A stretch of DNA of 64,000 nt from Oricola cellulosilytica. GTDB taxonomy: Bacteria > Pseudomonadota > Alphaproteobacteria > Rhizobiales > Rhizobiaceae. Shown one piece after another: positions 29,754 through 39,328 of this stretch. The position numbers were made by a program, and so were the translations under genes. The stretch's first letter is position 1. Every line of letters begins with the position of its first letter. The stretch lies in NCBI RefSeq assembly GCF_019966575.1, contig NZ_JAINFK010000003.1:260001-324000 (forward strand). Direction: 5' to 3'. Below the pieces are notes generated by a model. It saw only the letters and a list, made by a program, of their open reading frames with translations, had not been told where the DNA came from and did no database searches.

Positions 29754-32030
29754 TCAGTTGTAGGGAATGGAGTGCTCGTCGGCGTAGGCGCGGACGATGG
29801 CTTGCATATCGGTGGGATCGCGATCGTTTTCAATCGCCGCAATCAGCACCTCGGAGAGCCCCTTGAGATCGGTCGCGACGAGCGCCGCCTTTACCGGCCC
29901 GATCGAAGCGGCGGACATCGAGAGATGACGGACGCCAAGCGCCGCAAGCGCGAGCGCGCTTAGCGGCTTGCCGGCAAGCTCGCCGCACAAGGTGAGCGGC
30001 GTGCGGTGTTTTTCTGCGTGATCCGCGACACTTTTGAGCGCCTTCAGGAAGGGCCGGCAGATCGGCTCGAAGCGATTCGCGATCTGCGAGTTACCGCGGT
30101 CTGTGGCGGTCAGGAACTGAAACAGGTCGTTCGACCCGATGGAGACAAAATCCACCGACCTCATCAGCGCGTCGAGATCGAACAGCAGTGCCGGCACCTC
30201 GAGCATCGCCCCGAGTTGCAGGCGCGTCGGCAACCCGTGACCAAACCGCGAAAGATGATGCACCTCCCGGTTGATGATGGTGCGCGCCTGCTGGATTTCG
30301 GCTACGTCGGTGACCATCGGCAGCATAACCCGCAGGACACGGTCGTTCGACGCCTTCAGAAGCGCGCGGATCTGGGTTCGGAAAAGCCCCGGGCGATCGA
30401 GCGAGAGGCGAATCGCCCGCCAACCGAGCGCCGGGTTCTCCTCGTGCGGCGTATTGCGGAAATAGGGGAGTACCTTGTCGCCGCCAATGTCGAGGGACCG
30501 GAAGGTCACGGGCTTCCTGCCGGCAGCTTCGAGAATGCTGCGATAAAGCGTTTCCTGTGCCTCGGCGCGCGGAAACGTCTCGGCGACCATGAACTGCAGT
30601 TCGGTGCGGAAGAGGCCAATCCCCTCCGCGCCGGATTCGTCGAGTTGCGGCAGGTCGACCAGAAGACCGGCATTCATCTGCAGGCTGAATTCCTGGCCGT
30701 CCTTTGAGACCGACGGCTTGTCGCGAAGAACACGGTATTCCTGCTGGCGCCGGGCGCGAAACTTGACCTTCTCGGCGAATGCCGCCTCCACGTCTGGCTG
30801 CGGCCGCAGATGCACGTCGCCGGCGAGCCCGTCGACGATCATCGGATCGCCGTTTTCGGAAAGCGCCACGATGCCCTTCGCCTGGCCAACCACGGGTATG
30901 CCCATGGCGCGAGCGACGATGACAACGTGGCTAGTCGCCGCGCCGTCCTCCAGCACAAGACCGCGCAGGTTCTTGCGCGGATAATCCAGCAGTTCGGCCG
31001 CGCCCATCGACCGGGCCACGAGGATCGTGTCGGACGGCAGTTTCGCCTCTCGCGTGGCAGCGTCCTCGCCCATAAGCTCGCGCAGAAGCCGGTTGGCCAA
31101 GTCGTCGAAATCGTTCATCCGCTCGCGCAAATAGGGATCGCTGACCGCGGTAAGGCGTGCGCGCATGTCGCTCTGCACCTTCTCGACGCTGGCTTCGGCG
31201 GTCAGCCCGTTGGCGATCGCTTCCTCCAGGCGGCGCACCCAGCCCTTGTCATGGGCGAACATGCGGTAACTTTCCAGGACGTCGCGGTGCTCGCCCTCAA
31301 AGGCCACCTCGCGGCGCGCGAGCATGTCGTCAATGGTCAGCCGCAGCGAGCCGAGGGCGGTGGCGAGGCGCTCGATCTCCGCGTCGCTGTCCTCGTTGAA
31401 CAGGTTGGTCACGACGATGCGCGGTTCGTGCAGGACGACGTGGCCAAGGCCAATGCCGTCGGCAAGGGCACGGCCCTTGCTGGTCACCGGCCGTGACAGA
31501 TCCAGCTCTATGCCCGCCGTCGAGAGCCGCTTCAGGTCGCCCGCAGCAATGATCTCGCCAAGCACCATGGCGACCGTCTCGAGGGCCTCCGTCTCGTCGT
31601 CGCCGTAAAGACGGTGCGCCTCGTTCTGGACGACCAGCACACCGAGCGTCCGGCCGGCGCGCAGGATCGGCACGCCGAGGAAGGAGTTGTAGATCTCCTC
31701 GCCGGTTTCCGGCAGATATTCGAAGGCGGGATGTTTCTGGGCCTCGGCAAGGTTGAGCGGCCGTGCCGATGACGCGATGGTGCCGACCAGACCCTGTCCG
31801 AGACGAAGGGCGGAGTGGTGGACCGCCGAGGGATTGAGACCGACGGTGGCGTAAAGTTCGAGCACGCCGTCGGCTCGCAGCACATAGGCGGAGCATACCT
31901 CGGCGACCATGTTCTGGGCGATCTGGCGCACGATCCGGTCGAGCCGCTCCTGCGGCTCCATCGGCTCCGCCATTATCTCGCGGAGGCGTTTCAGGAGGAC
32001 TCTCGGTCCGGCATCCGCCTCACGTAACAA
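29754..32030 (-). CDS. ptsP: Phosphoenolpyruvate-protein phosphotransferase EI-Ntr
   Basis: First enzyme of the nitrogen-related PTS; it moves phosphate from PEP to NPr, feeding regulation rather than sugar uptake. An N-terminal GAF sensor domain (about 20-165) precedes the EI part: the phosphohistidine domain with [17 protein letters not shown] and the C-terminal PEP barrel with GIGLFRTE and [11 protein letters not shown]. The frame opens at ATG 32093 without a ribosome site. TTG 32030 has AAGGGAG six bases upstream, gives 758 residues and matches rhizobial N-termini ([18 protein letters not shown]), so I chose it. Confidence 0.93.
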   Translation of the reverse strand: MLREADAGPRVLLKRLREIMAEPMEPQERLDRIVRQIAQNMVAEVCSAYVLRADGVLELYATVGLNPSAVHHSALRLGQGLVGTIASSARPLNLAEAQKHPAFEYLPETGEEIYNSFLGVPILRAGRTLGVLVVQNEAHRLYGDDETEALETVAMVLGEIIAAGDLKRLSTAGIELDLSRPVTSKGRALADGIGLGHVVLHEPRIVVTNLFNEDSDAEIERLATALGSLRLTIDDMLARREVAFEGEHRDVLESYRMFAHDKGWVRRLEEAIANGLTAEASVEKVQSDMRARLTAVSDPYLRERMNDFDDLANRLLRELMGEDAATREAKLPSDTILVARSMGAAELLDYPRKNLRGLVLEDGAATSHVVIVARAMGIPVVGQAKGIVALSENGDPMIVDGLAGDVHLRPQPDVEAAFAEKVKFRARRQQEYRVLRDKPSVSKDGQEFSLQMNAGLLVDLPQLDESGAEGIGLFRTELQFMVAETFPRAEAQETLYRSILEAAGRKPVTFRSLDIGGDKVLPYFRNTPHEENPALGWRAIRLSLDRPGLFRTQIRALLKASNDRVLRVMLPMVTDVAEIQQARTIINREVHHLSRFGHGLPTRLQLGAMLEVPALLFDLDALMRSVDFVSIGSNDLFQFLTATDRGNSQIANRFEPICRPFLKALKSVADHAEKHRTPLTLCGELAGKPLSALALAALGVRHLSMSAASIGPVKAALVATDLKGLSEVLIAAIENDRDPTDMQAIVRAYADEHSIPYN

Positions 32031-32115
32031 AGACTGCTCCCTTACTGGTTGAATACATGGCCGCGTTGCGGACCATACGTCCGCTGCCGCCATTTATATG
32101 GCATAGACTTGCTGC

Positions 32116-33369
32116 TCAGACTTTGTCGAGACCGTAGACGCTGTGCAAGGTGCGTACGGCGAGTTCCCAATAGGCGTCGTCGATCAGGATCGAGATCTTG
32201 ATCTCCGATGTGGTAATCGCCCGGATATTGATGCCGCGGTCGGCGAGCGCGCGGAATGCCGTGGCGGCAACGCCGGCATGACTGCGCATGCCGATGCCGA
32301 TGACCGAAACCTTCACCAGTCCGGCCTCGGATTGCACGGCCTCGTAGCCGACCTCCTCCTTGACCGTCTCCAGCGCTCCCAAGGCCTTGTCGATATCGGC
32401 ATTCGGCACCGTGAAGGTCATATCGGTGTATTGGCCGTCCGCCGAGACGTTCTGGACGATCATGTCGACATTGATCCCGGCCTCGGCCAGCGGGCCGAAG
32501 ATCGCCGCGGACACGCCAGGCCTGTCGCGGACCCGGCGGAGGGAAATCTGCGCCTCGTCGCGGGCATAGGCGATGCCGGTCACGTTCTGTTGTTCCACGA
32601 TCTCATCCTCACTGCAAATCAGGGTCCCGGGCGGGTTGTCGAAATCATCCATGCCCGGCGCGTCCGGCGCCTGGAAACTGGACCGCACGAAGGTTCGCAC
32701 ATTGTGCACCATGGCGAGTTCAACCGAACGCACCTGGAGAACCTTCGCCCCAAGCGAGGCCATCTCCAGCATTTCCTCGAACGACACCCGGGAAAGCCGC
32801 CTGGCCTTGGGCTCGATGCGGGGATCGGTCGTGTAGACGCCGTCGACGTCGGTGTAGATGTCGCATCGGTCGGCCGCAATCGCGGCTGCGATGGCGACCG
32901 CGCTGGTGTCCGACCCGCCGCGGCCAAGAGTAGCGACGCGGTTGTCGGGGCCGATGCCCTGAAAACCGGCGATAACGGCAACCTGTCTGATCGCGAGGCG
33001 TTCAAGCAGGCGCTCTCCCTCGATCTCCTTGATCCGCGCCGCGCCGTGGGAACCATCCGTCTTGATCGGAATCTGCCAGCCTTGCCAGGACCGGGCGTCG
33101 ACCCCCATCGATTGCAGGATGATCGCGAGCAGGCCGGAGGTCACCAGTTCGCCGCTTGCGACGATGGCGTCGTACTCGCGCGCGTCGTGCATCGGCGAAG
33201 CGGCGCGGGTCAGTTCCACAAGCTCGTTCGTGCGGCCGGCCATCGCCGAGACGACGACGGCGACCTCATGACCGGCGTCCGTCTCGCGCTTGACGTGCTG
33301 CGCTACATTTCGGATGCGGTCGATATCGGCGACGGACGTGCCGCCAAATTTCATCACGATGCGGGCCAT
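32116..33369 (-). CDS. lysC: Aspartate kinase
   Basis: First step of the aspartate pathway to lysine, threonine and methionine. The 417 residues comprise the kinase domain with KFGGTSV at 7-13 and GRGGSDTSAVA near 150-160, and two C-terminal ACT domains (about 265-410) for feedback by lysine/threonine. It sits upstream of ptsP on the same strand with an 85-base gap to the TTG start. It is divergent from ubiG. Confidence 0.97.
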   Translation of the reverse strand: MARIVMKFGGTSVADIDRIRNVAQHVKRETDAGHEVAVVVSAMAGRTNELVELTRAASPMHDAREYDAIVASGELVTSGLLAIILQSMGVDARSWQGWQIPIKTDGSHGAARIKEIEGERLLERLAIRQVAVIAGFQGIGPDNRVATLGRGGSDTSAVAIAAAIAADRCDIYTDVDGVYTTDPRIEPKARRLSRVSFEEMLEMASLGAKVLQVRSVELAMVHNVRTFVRSSFQAPDAPGMDDFDNPPGTLICSEDEIVEQQNVTGIAYARDEAQISLRRVRDRPGVSAAIFGPLAEAGINVDMIVQNVSADGQYTDMTFTVPNADIDKALGALETVKEEVGYEAVQSEAGLVKVSVIGIGMRSHAGVAATAFRALADRGINIRAITTSEIKISILIDDAYWELAVRTLHSVYGLDKV

Positions 33370-33531
33370 TACGGGTAATCTTGCTCGGCGTTCGGTTTCG
33401 CCGGCCCGCCTCCGGCGTCCGACAAGTCGGTGCGGTCCATATCGAATTGCAATCGGGGCCGCAAGATTGCCGTCTTGACATCGCGGCGCGTCCGCCCGAC
33501 TTCACAGGCGTCGGAAAAAGGAAACGAGCAC

Positions 33532-34287
33532 ATGGCCGCGGGCAGGACAACCATCGACGCCGACGAGATCGAACGCTTCTCCCGGCTTGCCGCCGAGTGG
33601 TGGGACCCGACCGGCAAGTTCAAGCCGCTGCACAAGTTCAATCCGGTCCGGCTCCGCTATATCCGCGAGACGCTGATCGAGCATTTCAGACTCGACGCCC
33701 ATTCGCCGAAACCCCTCGCCGGGCTGCGCGTCCTCGATATCGGATGCGGCGGCGGCCTCCTTTGTGAACCGATGGCGCGGCTCGGCGCGGAGGTCGTGGG
33801 CGCGGACGCATCAGCGACGAATATCGAGGTGGCGAAGATTCACGCCGAACAGGCCGGCATTGCGGTGGACTACCGCGCCACGACCTCCGAGGACCTCGAG
33901 GCCGCGGGCGAGACCTTCGACGTGATCCTCAATATGGAGGTCGTCGAGCATGTCGCCGACGTCGACTTGTTCCTGAAATCATGTGCGGCGATGGTCAGGC
34001 CGGGCGGCCTGATGTTTGTCGCCACCATCAACCGGACGCTGAAGGCCTATGGGCTGGCTATCGTCGGCGCCGAATACCTGCTGCGGTGGCTGCCGCGCGG
34101 TACACATCAATACGAGAAGCTGGTGAAGCCGGACCAGATCGATGCGGGCCTGGCGGGCACAGGACTGACCACGGTCAAGCGCAGCGGCGTGGTCTACAAC
34201 CCGCTCGCGGACGAGTGGAACCTCTCGCGAGACATGGACGTCAATTACATGGTTGTCGCCGCGCGCAGCAGCGGGAAGGTCAGTTGA
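33532..34287 (+). CDS. ubiG: Ubiquinone biosynthesis O-methyltransferase UbiG
   Basis: SAM-dependent enzyme performing both O-methylations in ubiquinone synthesis. From ATG 33532, after AAGGAAA, it has 251 residues, the family length. It starts with [20 protein letters not shown]. The SAM motif LDIGCGGG is at 69-75, then [24 protein letters not shown] and the family stretch [15 protein letters not shown]. The open frame back to 33430 is basic and unlike the family. The 3' end overlaps the convergent DUF1178 gene by 8 bases. Confidence 0.95.
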   Translation: MAAGRTTIDADEIERFSRLAAEWWDPTGKFKPLHKFNPVRLRYIRETLIEHFRLDAHSPKPLAGLRVLDIGCGGGLLCEPMARLGAEVVGADASATNIEVAKIHAEQAGIAVDYRATTSEDLEAAGETFDVILNMEVVEHVADVDLFLKSCAAMVRPGGLMFVATINRTLKAYGLAIVGAEYLLRWLPRGTHQYEKLVKPDQIDAGLAGTGLTTVKRSGVVYNPLADEWNLSRDMDVNYMVVAARSSGKVS

Positions 34288-34708
34288 GGTCCTCGGGCAG
34301 ATCGGGAAGCGGCATGACATCGACGCCGTCGTCGAGCAGCCCAGACACCTCTTCCGCCGTCGCCTTGCCGTAAATTCCGCGCGCTTCCGTCTCGCCGAAG
34401 TGGATCTTGCGCGCCTCCTCGGCAAAGCGGCTGCCGACATTCTCGCCCTGTTCGCGCACGAGGCGGGCCAGATCGCGCATCTTCGCGATAATTTCGGGCT
34501 GGGCGGGGCTGGCGGTCACTACGTTCATCTGGTCGCGGTGCCGCGTCCCCGCGACATTCGGGGCCATCAGCGCCTTGGACACGCGCGAGGAGCCGCACGC
34601 CGGACATTCGAGAAAGCCGCGTTTGCTCTGCGTGTCGAAATCGGCGCTGTTCTTGAACCAGCCTTCGAATTCATGGCCGCCGTCACATACAAGCGAGAAT
34701 TTGATCAC
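34280..34708 (-). CDS. DUF1178 family protein
   Basis: Protein of 142 residues with the DUF1178 pattern. An N-terminal zinc-ribbon-like part (C8, H12, then CPAC at 35-38) is followed by [16 protein letters not shown] and a helical C-terminal half. Function unknown. It is the last gene of a comF-grxC-nitrilase-DUF1178 run on the - strand, 24 bases after the nitrilase gene. Confidence 0.92.
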   Translation of the reverse strand: MIKFSLVCDGGHEFEGWFKNSADFDTQSKRGFLECPACGSSRVSKALMAPNVAGTRHRDQMNVVTASPAQPEIIAKMRDLARLVREQGENVGSRFAEEARKIHFGETEARGIYGKATAEEVSGLLDDGVDVMPLPDLPEDLN

Positions 34709-34732
34709 GATCTAAACTCCTGCCGAATCGCC

Positions 34733-35569
34733 TTATTGTCCGGCCCTCAGATTAAACGGGCGTGAATTTTTCAAATTCGGTATCTTTGCGCGCGCCGATT
34801 CGACGTCGTCGAGGTCCAATTCGGCAAAGATCGCCCCGGGTTTGTCATCAGCCTTCTCGGCGACCACGCGCCCCCACGGATCGACAATCAGCGTGTGTCC
34901 ATATGTTTCGCGGCCGTCCGCATGGCGGCCTCCCTGTGCCGCAGCGATCACGAAAGCACCGTTTTCGATAGCCCGGGCGCGTAGCAGGACATGCCAGTGG
35001 GCTTCGCCGGTCTGACGCGTGAACGCAGCAGGCGCCGTCAGGATCTGCGCCCCGGAAAGCGCCTGCTCGCGAAACAGGGCCGGGAAACGTACGTCGTAAC
35101 AAATCGCAAGACCGAGCCGGGCAGATCCAGCCCGGATGACCCACGCCTTATCGCCGGCTTCATAAATCGCCGATTCCCGCCAGCGTTCACCGCTGTCGAG
35201 ATCGACATCGAACATGTGGATCTTGTCGTAGCAGCCCTTTTTTTCGCCGTCTGGACCGAAGAGAAACGCGCGATTGGCGACCTTACCGTCGCCTCGGTCG
35301 ATTGGGGTCGAGCCGACATGAAGCCAGATCCCGTGCCGCGCCGCGAGATCGGCGGCGGCTGCGACGATCGGGTCTTCGTCTTCCGGAAAGATTGCTTCGA
35401 GGAGCGCCGCCCCGTCCTTCTGGACGAGCCCGGTCATTTCCGGCGTCTGCACGTAGGAAGCGCCCTGCGCCGCCGCTGCTTCGACGGCAGCCGCGAAATC
35501 ATCGCGGTTTGCGGCGAGGTCAATGCCCGACCGCATCTGGATCGCCGCGACTTTCAACGACCGGCCCAT
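34733..35569 (-). CDS. Carbon-nitrogen hydrolase (nitrilase family, Nit1/NIT2-like)
   Basis: Cytosolic amidase of 278 residues with the catalytic triad E44 (PEMTG), K116 (YDKIHMFD) and C157 (AICYDVRFP). The motifs match the Nit1/NIT2 branch, which hydrolyses ω-amidic acids or deaminated glutathione and so repairs metabolites. Sitting next to a glutaredoxin gene fits the deaminated-glutathione role, but this is inference. It starts 8 bases after the grxC stop, clearly in one transcript. Confidence 0.93.
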   Translation of the reverse strand: MGRSLKVAAIQMRSGIDLAANRDDFAAAVEAAAAQGASYVQTPEMTGLVQKDGAALLEAIFPEDEDPIVAAAADLAARHGIWLHVGSTPIDRGDGKVANRAFLFGPDGEKKGCYDKIHMFDVDLDSGERWRESAIYEAGDKAWVIRAGSARLGLAICYDVRFPALFREQALSGAQILTAPAAFTRQTGEAHWHVLLRARAIENGAFVIAAAQGGRHADGRETYGHTLIVDPWGRVVAEKADDKPGAIFAELDLDDVESARAKIPNLKNSRPFNLRAGQ

Positions 35570-35577
35570 GGCGATGC

Positions 35578-35835
35578 TCAGGCCATCAGCAAGGCGTCGA
35601 GCTTCCCCGCACGCTCAAGCGCGTGAAGTTCGTCGGAGCCACCCACATGGGTTTCGCCGACAAATATCTGAGGGAAGGTCGAGACGCCCTTGGCGCGCTG
35701 GATCATCTCGCGCTTCAGGCCGGGGTCGAACGTCGCATCGTGCTCGACATAGGACACCCCCTTCTTGTCGAGCAGGCGCTTTGCCGCCGAGCAGAATCCG
35801 CACAACTGACGGGTGTATATGGTGACGTTTGGCAT
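35578..35835 (-). CDS. grxC: Glutaredoxin 3
   Basis: Glutathione-dependent dithiol oxidoreductase of 85 residues. The active site is C12-G-F-C15, and the glutathione-binding TFPQIFVGETHVGGSDEL segment is complete. ATG 35835 is preceded by a strong AAGGAG; the frame stays open far upstream into the comF gene but without family similarity. It belongs to the comF-grxC-nitrilase-DUF1178 operon. Confidence 0.95.
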   Translation of the reverse strand: MPNVTIYTRQLCGFCSAAKRLLDKKGVSYVEHDATFDPGLKREMIQRAKGVSTFPQIFVGETHVGGSDELHALERAGKLDALLMA

Positions 35836-35920
35836 CGAGGCTCCTTTCGCGCGGGTATATATGGTCGGTCCCGGGTGCTGAAAAGGCCGAAAACTTCCAT
35901 CTCGAATCGATGGCGAACGA

Positions 35921-36682
35921 TTACCGCCGGGCGACGAAATGCGGCACGACCCGCGAGAAGGCGAGAATGTCGATGGAGGAGGCTCCGGCGCGCAGCAACG
36001 CCTTCGCCGCGGCATCGATGGTTGAGCCCGTCGTCAGAACGTCATCGACGACGAGCACCCGACGCCCGCGGACTGCGATCTCCTTTTCGGGCGGGACCCT
36101 GAAGGCGCCGCGGACGTTGCGGCGCCTTTCCGCCGCCGACAGCCCGACTTGCCGCCGGGTCGGCTTGACGCGCAGGAGCGCTTCAGGCGCGAAGTCGAGT
36201 CCCGCCTGCTGCGCAACCGCCCGGCCCAACTCCGCAGACTGATTGTAACGTCGCAGAAGATATCTTCGCCAGTGCAGGGGGACCGGAACAACGACGTCGC
36301 TCTCGGACATCATTGCGCCGGCGGCCCGAACCATCCAGCGGGCCATCCACGGGGCGAGTTCGCCCTGGTCGCCATATTTCAGGCGTTGCGCAAGCTGCCG
36401 GGCGACGCCCGTGTGCAGCACGGCCGCCCTGGCGCGTCGATAGGCGGGCGGGTTTGCGATCGCCGCCGCGCTCACCATGTTTCCGCCGAAGTCATGCTGA
36501 AAGGGCTCGCCGGTTATCGCGCAGAGCGGTTCGGCGACGAAATGCATGCCGTTCCAGCATTCCGCGCACAGCACGCCGCGCTCGCTCACGTGCCTTCGAC
36601 ATCCGAGACAAGTGTCCGGGAACAGCGCCAACGCGATCAGGCGGCTTGCCTTTTGGGTCAGGGTCTGCATGTGACTGGCCAT
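35921..36682 (-). CDS. ComF family phosphoribosyltransferase-like protein
   Basis: Protein of 253 residues related to the competence protein ComF/GntX. A zinc-finger-like N-terminus has C25/C28 and C39/C42. The C-terminal type-I phosphoribosyltransferase fold carries the PRPP motif VLVVDDVLTTGST. In naturally competent species ComF helps DNA uptake; here its role is open. ATG 36682 is chosen over upstream positions because the longer forms overlap the divergent methyltransferase gene; ATG 36670 is also possible. First gene of the four-gene operon. Confidence 0.9.
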   Translation of the reverse strand: MASHMQTLTQKASRLIALALFPDTCLGCRRHVSERGVLCAECWNGMHFVAEPLCAITGEPFQHDFGGNMVSAAAIANPPAYRRARAAVLHTGVARQLAQRLKYGDQGELAPWMARWMVRAAGAMMSESDVVVPVPLHWRRYLLRRYNQSAELGRAVAQQAGLDFAPEALLRVKPTRRQVGLSAAERRRNVRGAFRVPPEKEIAVRGRRVLVVDDVLTTGSTIDAAAKALLRAGASSIDILAFSRVVPHFVARR

Positions 36683-36721
36683 CGCCGCGATTTTCAGGGC
36701 GACAGGCTCGCAGAAAGCGTC

Positions 36722-37585
36722 ATGAGCGTCAAAGTCATTATCGACCGCACCCATGTCTCGTTCGCACGACGACGCGCGTCACGGCTCGGCGACCGGGGGG
36801 CGGCTTTTCTGCACGCGGCGATGGTCGACGATCTGCACCTGAGGCTATCGGCCGTCGACCGGGTGTTCCAGAACGCTCTGTTGATGGCGCCGGAGCATGC
36901 CCCCGAGATAACGCCGCCGCTGGACACGCACAAGGTCAAGAAGCTGAGCGCCGTACCCGCAGGGGAAGCGGCCGGGCCAGGTGCGGATGAGGTTCCGGTT
37001 CTGGAGGCGGAGAGCCACGATCTGGCAATCAGCCTCGCAACATTGCACGAAACCAACGATGTACCGGGGATGCTGGCGCAGATCCGACGCGCACTCAGAC
37101 CCGACGGTCTGTTTCTGGCTTGCCTGCCGGGTGGCGACACCTTGCACGAATTGCGCGATAGCCTGCTTGCCGCCGAAGCCGAACTGACCGGTGCTGCCCA
37201 CGCCCGCGTGTTGCCTTTTCTCGATGTGCGGGATGCGGGCGCATTGCTGCAGCGGGCCGGATTCGCGCTACCGGTCGCCGACCGCGAGACACTGACCGTC
37301 CGTTACGACACAATGTTCGATCTGATGCGCGATCTCCGCGCCATGGGCGCGACCAACAGCCTCGTGACACGCAAAAAGACCTTCACCCCCAGGCAGATTT
37401 TCCTACGGGCAGCCCGGCACTACCAGGAAAACCATGCCGATGCCGACGGGCGGATACGCGCGACGTTCACGCTCATATGGCTGTCCGGATGGGTGCCGCA
37501 CGATTCGCAGCAGAAGCCACTGACGCCGGGCACCGCAACGGTGCGGCTCACGGACGTCCTGAAGGACCGGTCAGGCGGTACCTAG
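36722..37585 (+). CDS. Methyltransferase-fold protein, NDUFAF5/BioC-like, degenerate SAM site
   Basis: Protein of 287 residues that matches the alphaproteobacterial relatives of NDUFAF5 (a complex I assembly factor) over its second half: ALRPDGLFLACLPGGDTLHE, ALLQRAGFALPVADRETLTV, LMRDLRAMGATNSL and WLSGWVPHDSQQKPL. The region where motif I (DLGxP/GxGxG) should lie, about residues 45-60, reads LMAPEHAPEITPP and lacks the glycines. The early part keeps a degenerate FxRRRASRLGDRG pattern. It may have lost SAM binding or act as a scaffold. ATG 36722 leaves 39 bases to the divergent comF gene. Confidence 0.8.
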   Translation: MSVKVIIDRTHVSFARRRASRLGDRGAAFLHAAMVDDLHLRLSAVDRVFQNALLMAPEHAPEITPPLDTHKVKKLSAVPAGEAAGPGADEVPVLEAESHDLAISLATLHETNDVPGMLAQIRRALRPDGLFLACLPGGDTLHELRDSLLAAEAELTGAAHARVLPFLDVRDAGALLQRAGFALPVADRETLTVRYDTMFDLMRDLRAMGATNSLVTRKKTFTPRQIFLRAARHYQENHADADGRIRATFTLIWLSGWVPHDSQQKPLTPGTATVRLTDVLKDRSGGT

Positions 37586-37606
37586 ATTCGCCCCCCGGGG
37601 GGCCGT

Positions 37607-37936
37607 TCAGCAATCGCCGGACCGCGTGCCGTTCGAGTGAACGATGCACATGGCTCCCGGAGATGTCTGCAGAACACTGCGTCGAATAGTGTATTGCGTG
37701 GAGCCCTGGTGGATCGTGCCGGCCGAGCCGGTCGCCGTACGGTCGAGACCGCTATAAAAAGGACTGCCGGCCAACCGCGTCGTACCCCCACGGTCCAGAA
37801 CCGGCGCCACGAACAGTGCGATTGCTATCGCCAGTGAACCGAAAAGCAGGGTGATACGCAACACGCCGAGGCCCGCTTCCCCGATTGCGGAGCTCCTTGG
37901 CGGCCGGATATCGGCCCAGTCCCGTTCGTCGTGCAT
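37607..37936 (-). CDS. Conserved hypothetical protein with one transmembrane segment
   Basis: 109 residues from ATG 37936, which follows AGGGGAAAC at a normal distance. The cytosolic start is acidic (MHDERDWADIRPP), a hydrophobic helix covers about 23-46, and the C-terminal 60 residues would be periplasmic, with two cysteines near the end (MCIVHS and the last residue). I do not recognise a named family. It converges on the methyltransferase gene. Confidence 0.68.
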   Translation of the reverse strand: MHDERDWADIRPPRSSAIGEAGLGVLRITLLFGSLAIAIALFVAPVLDRGGTTRLAGSPFYSGLDRTATGSAGTIHQGSTQYTIRRSVLQTSPGAMCIVHSNGTRSGDC

Positions 37937-38147
37937 GAATGTTTCCCCTCGAACCGGAACCAACTCGGATTCGCACCGCGTGTAAACAAGGCGATCTTCA
38001 TAAAACATCGCACGCTGTAATAAATGATTGATTAACGACGTTTTTTAAGTGCGGACAGGGATTGACGCCTGGCCTTGCCGTAAGCCGCGCAAAACAGTCA
38101 GGAGCGGGAAAAGGAAGTTCGGTCGTTCCAGTTAGGGATGAACGGCT

Positions 38148-38564
38148 CTAGAGCAGGTCCTGCAGAATCGGGACGAGCGGAATATCGGCTGGCGGCATGG
38201 GAAAGTCGCGCAGGGAGCGGGCCTTCACCCATTTGAGCCGCTGTCCCTCGCGGGCGACGGGAATGCCCGTGTATTTTCGGCAGACGTAAAGGGGCATCAG
38301 CAAATGGAAGCTCTCGTAAGCATGGCTTGCGAACGTCAGGGGAGACAGGCAGGCAATCTCGGTTCTGATTCCCAGTTCTTCGCGCAATTCGCGCACGAGC
38401 GCATGCTCCGGCGTTTCGCCGTGCTCCATCTTTCCGCCGGGAAATTCCCACAGGCCCGCCATCGCCTTGCCGTCGGGTCGCTGCGCGAGAAGAATACGGT
38501 TGTCCGCGTCGAGCAGGGCGCAGGCCGCGACGAGAACGATCGGGAGACCGGTCGAATTAGTCAT
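38148..38564 (-). CDS. mutT: (Deoxy)nucleoside triphosphate pyrophosphohydrolase MutT
   Basis: Sanitises 8-oxo-dGTP from the nucleotide pool. From ATG 38564 it has 138 residues. The Nudix box is complete at 44-66: G44, E50, then REL-REELGI with the metal-binding glutamates. The start overlaps the stop of the preceding GNAT gene by 8 bases, so the argJ-GNAT-mutT genes form a coupled unit, an order common in Rhizobiales. The open frame upstream of 38564 lies inside the GNAT gene. Confidence 0.94.
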   Translation of the reverse strand: MTNSTGLPIVLVAACALLDADNRILLAQRPDGKAMAGLWEFPGGKMEHGETPEHALVRELREELGIRTEIACLSPLTFASHAYESFHLLMPLYVCRKYTGIPVAREGQRLKWVKARSLRDFPMPPADIPLVPILQDLL

Positions 38565-39324
38565 GATCGGGGCGTTCGCCCTTCTGACGGTAGGCGTAGG
38601 TATAGACGGTCTCGAAACCAAGCCGGGAATAAAGGCCGACTGCGGGCTTGTTCGAGGACGTGACCTGAAGCCACGCGCGCTGTGCACCCTGCGATGCCGC
38701 CCACCGCAAGGAGGCGCGAACGATGGATCGCGCGTATCCCTTGCCTTGCTGGTCTGGGCGCACGGCGACATCCAGAAGCCCCGCAAGGTCATTGTCGTGG
38801 ACGCACAGAGCCGAGGCCACGGGGCCGTCCTTGTCCTCGATAACGAACATTCCGCTTGGCGGGCGGATCGATTCCATGACCTCCGACAATCCGGCCTTGC
38901 GCTCCGTCCCCTCGCCCCGGATTCTTAGGGAAGCGTCGACGTATCGCCCGATATCCCTTAGCGGGATCTGGTCGATGCCGCTGTCGAGATCGATATCCTG
39001 CAATTGCGCAACCATCACCTTGGTCTCGTCGAAGCGGCGCCAGCCATGAGCGTCGAAATGCGCACTCAGCTGCAACGGTGCGAGCGGCGAGAGCCGGAAC
39101 ACCAGCGGCCGTCCATATGCCCCGAAGCGCTTCGCGGCGCGGTCGATCCGGCTGCCGATGTCACGGTGGTCCGCGGGGTCGAGCGGATTGACCGAGTTGA
39201 GGCGCTTCGACGGGTGCCCGGCGGTCAGCCTGACAGCCCAGCTTCCATCATAGTGGACCGATGCGGCAGGCCAGGCGCGGAACCCGACAGCTTCCAATCG
39301 CCTCACAAGCGCAAGCCCGGCCAC
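38557..39324 (-). CDS. GNAT family N-acetyltransferase
   Basis: 255 residues. The N-terminal half is unassigned. The C-terminal half (about 125-250) is a GNAT domain with DVAVRPDQQGKGYARSIVRA as acetyl-CoA loop and NKPAVGLYSRLGFETVYTYAYR as its end. GTG 39324 sits 4 bases after the argJ stop and has AGGAG within the end of argJ; an ATG at 39348 would overlap argJ by 20 bases. It lies between argJ and mutT in one transcript. The substrate is unknown. Confidence 0.87.
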   Translation of the reverse strand: MAGLALVRRLEAVGFRAWPAASVHYDGSWAVRLTAGHPSKRLNSVNPLDPADHRDIGSRIDRAAKRFGAYGRPLVFRLSPLAPLQLSAHFDAHGWRRFDETKVMVAQLQDIDLDSGIDQIPLRDIGRYVDASLRIRGEGTERKAGLSEVMESIRPPSGMFVIEDKDGPVASALCVHDNDLAGLLDVAVRPDQQGKGYARSIVRASLRWAASQGAQRAWLQVTSSNKPAVGLYSRLGFETVYTYAYRQKGERPDHD

Positions 39325-39328
39325 GTCC

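Noticed and set aside
28649-29866. 405-codon open frame on the + strand
   Set aside because: Antisense of prfA, which is certain from the GGQ motif.
37591-37602. CCCCCCGGGGGG after the methyltransferase gene as terminator
   Set aside because: A self-complementary run without a loop or a T-tract.
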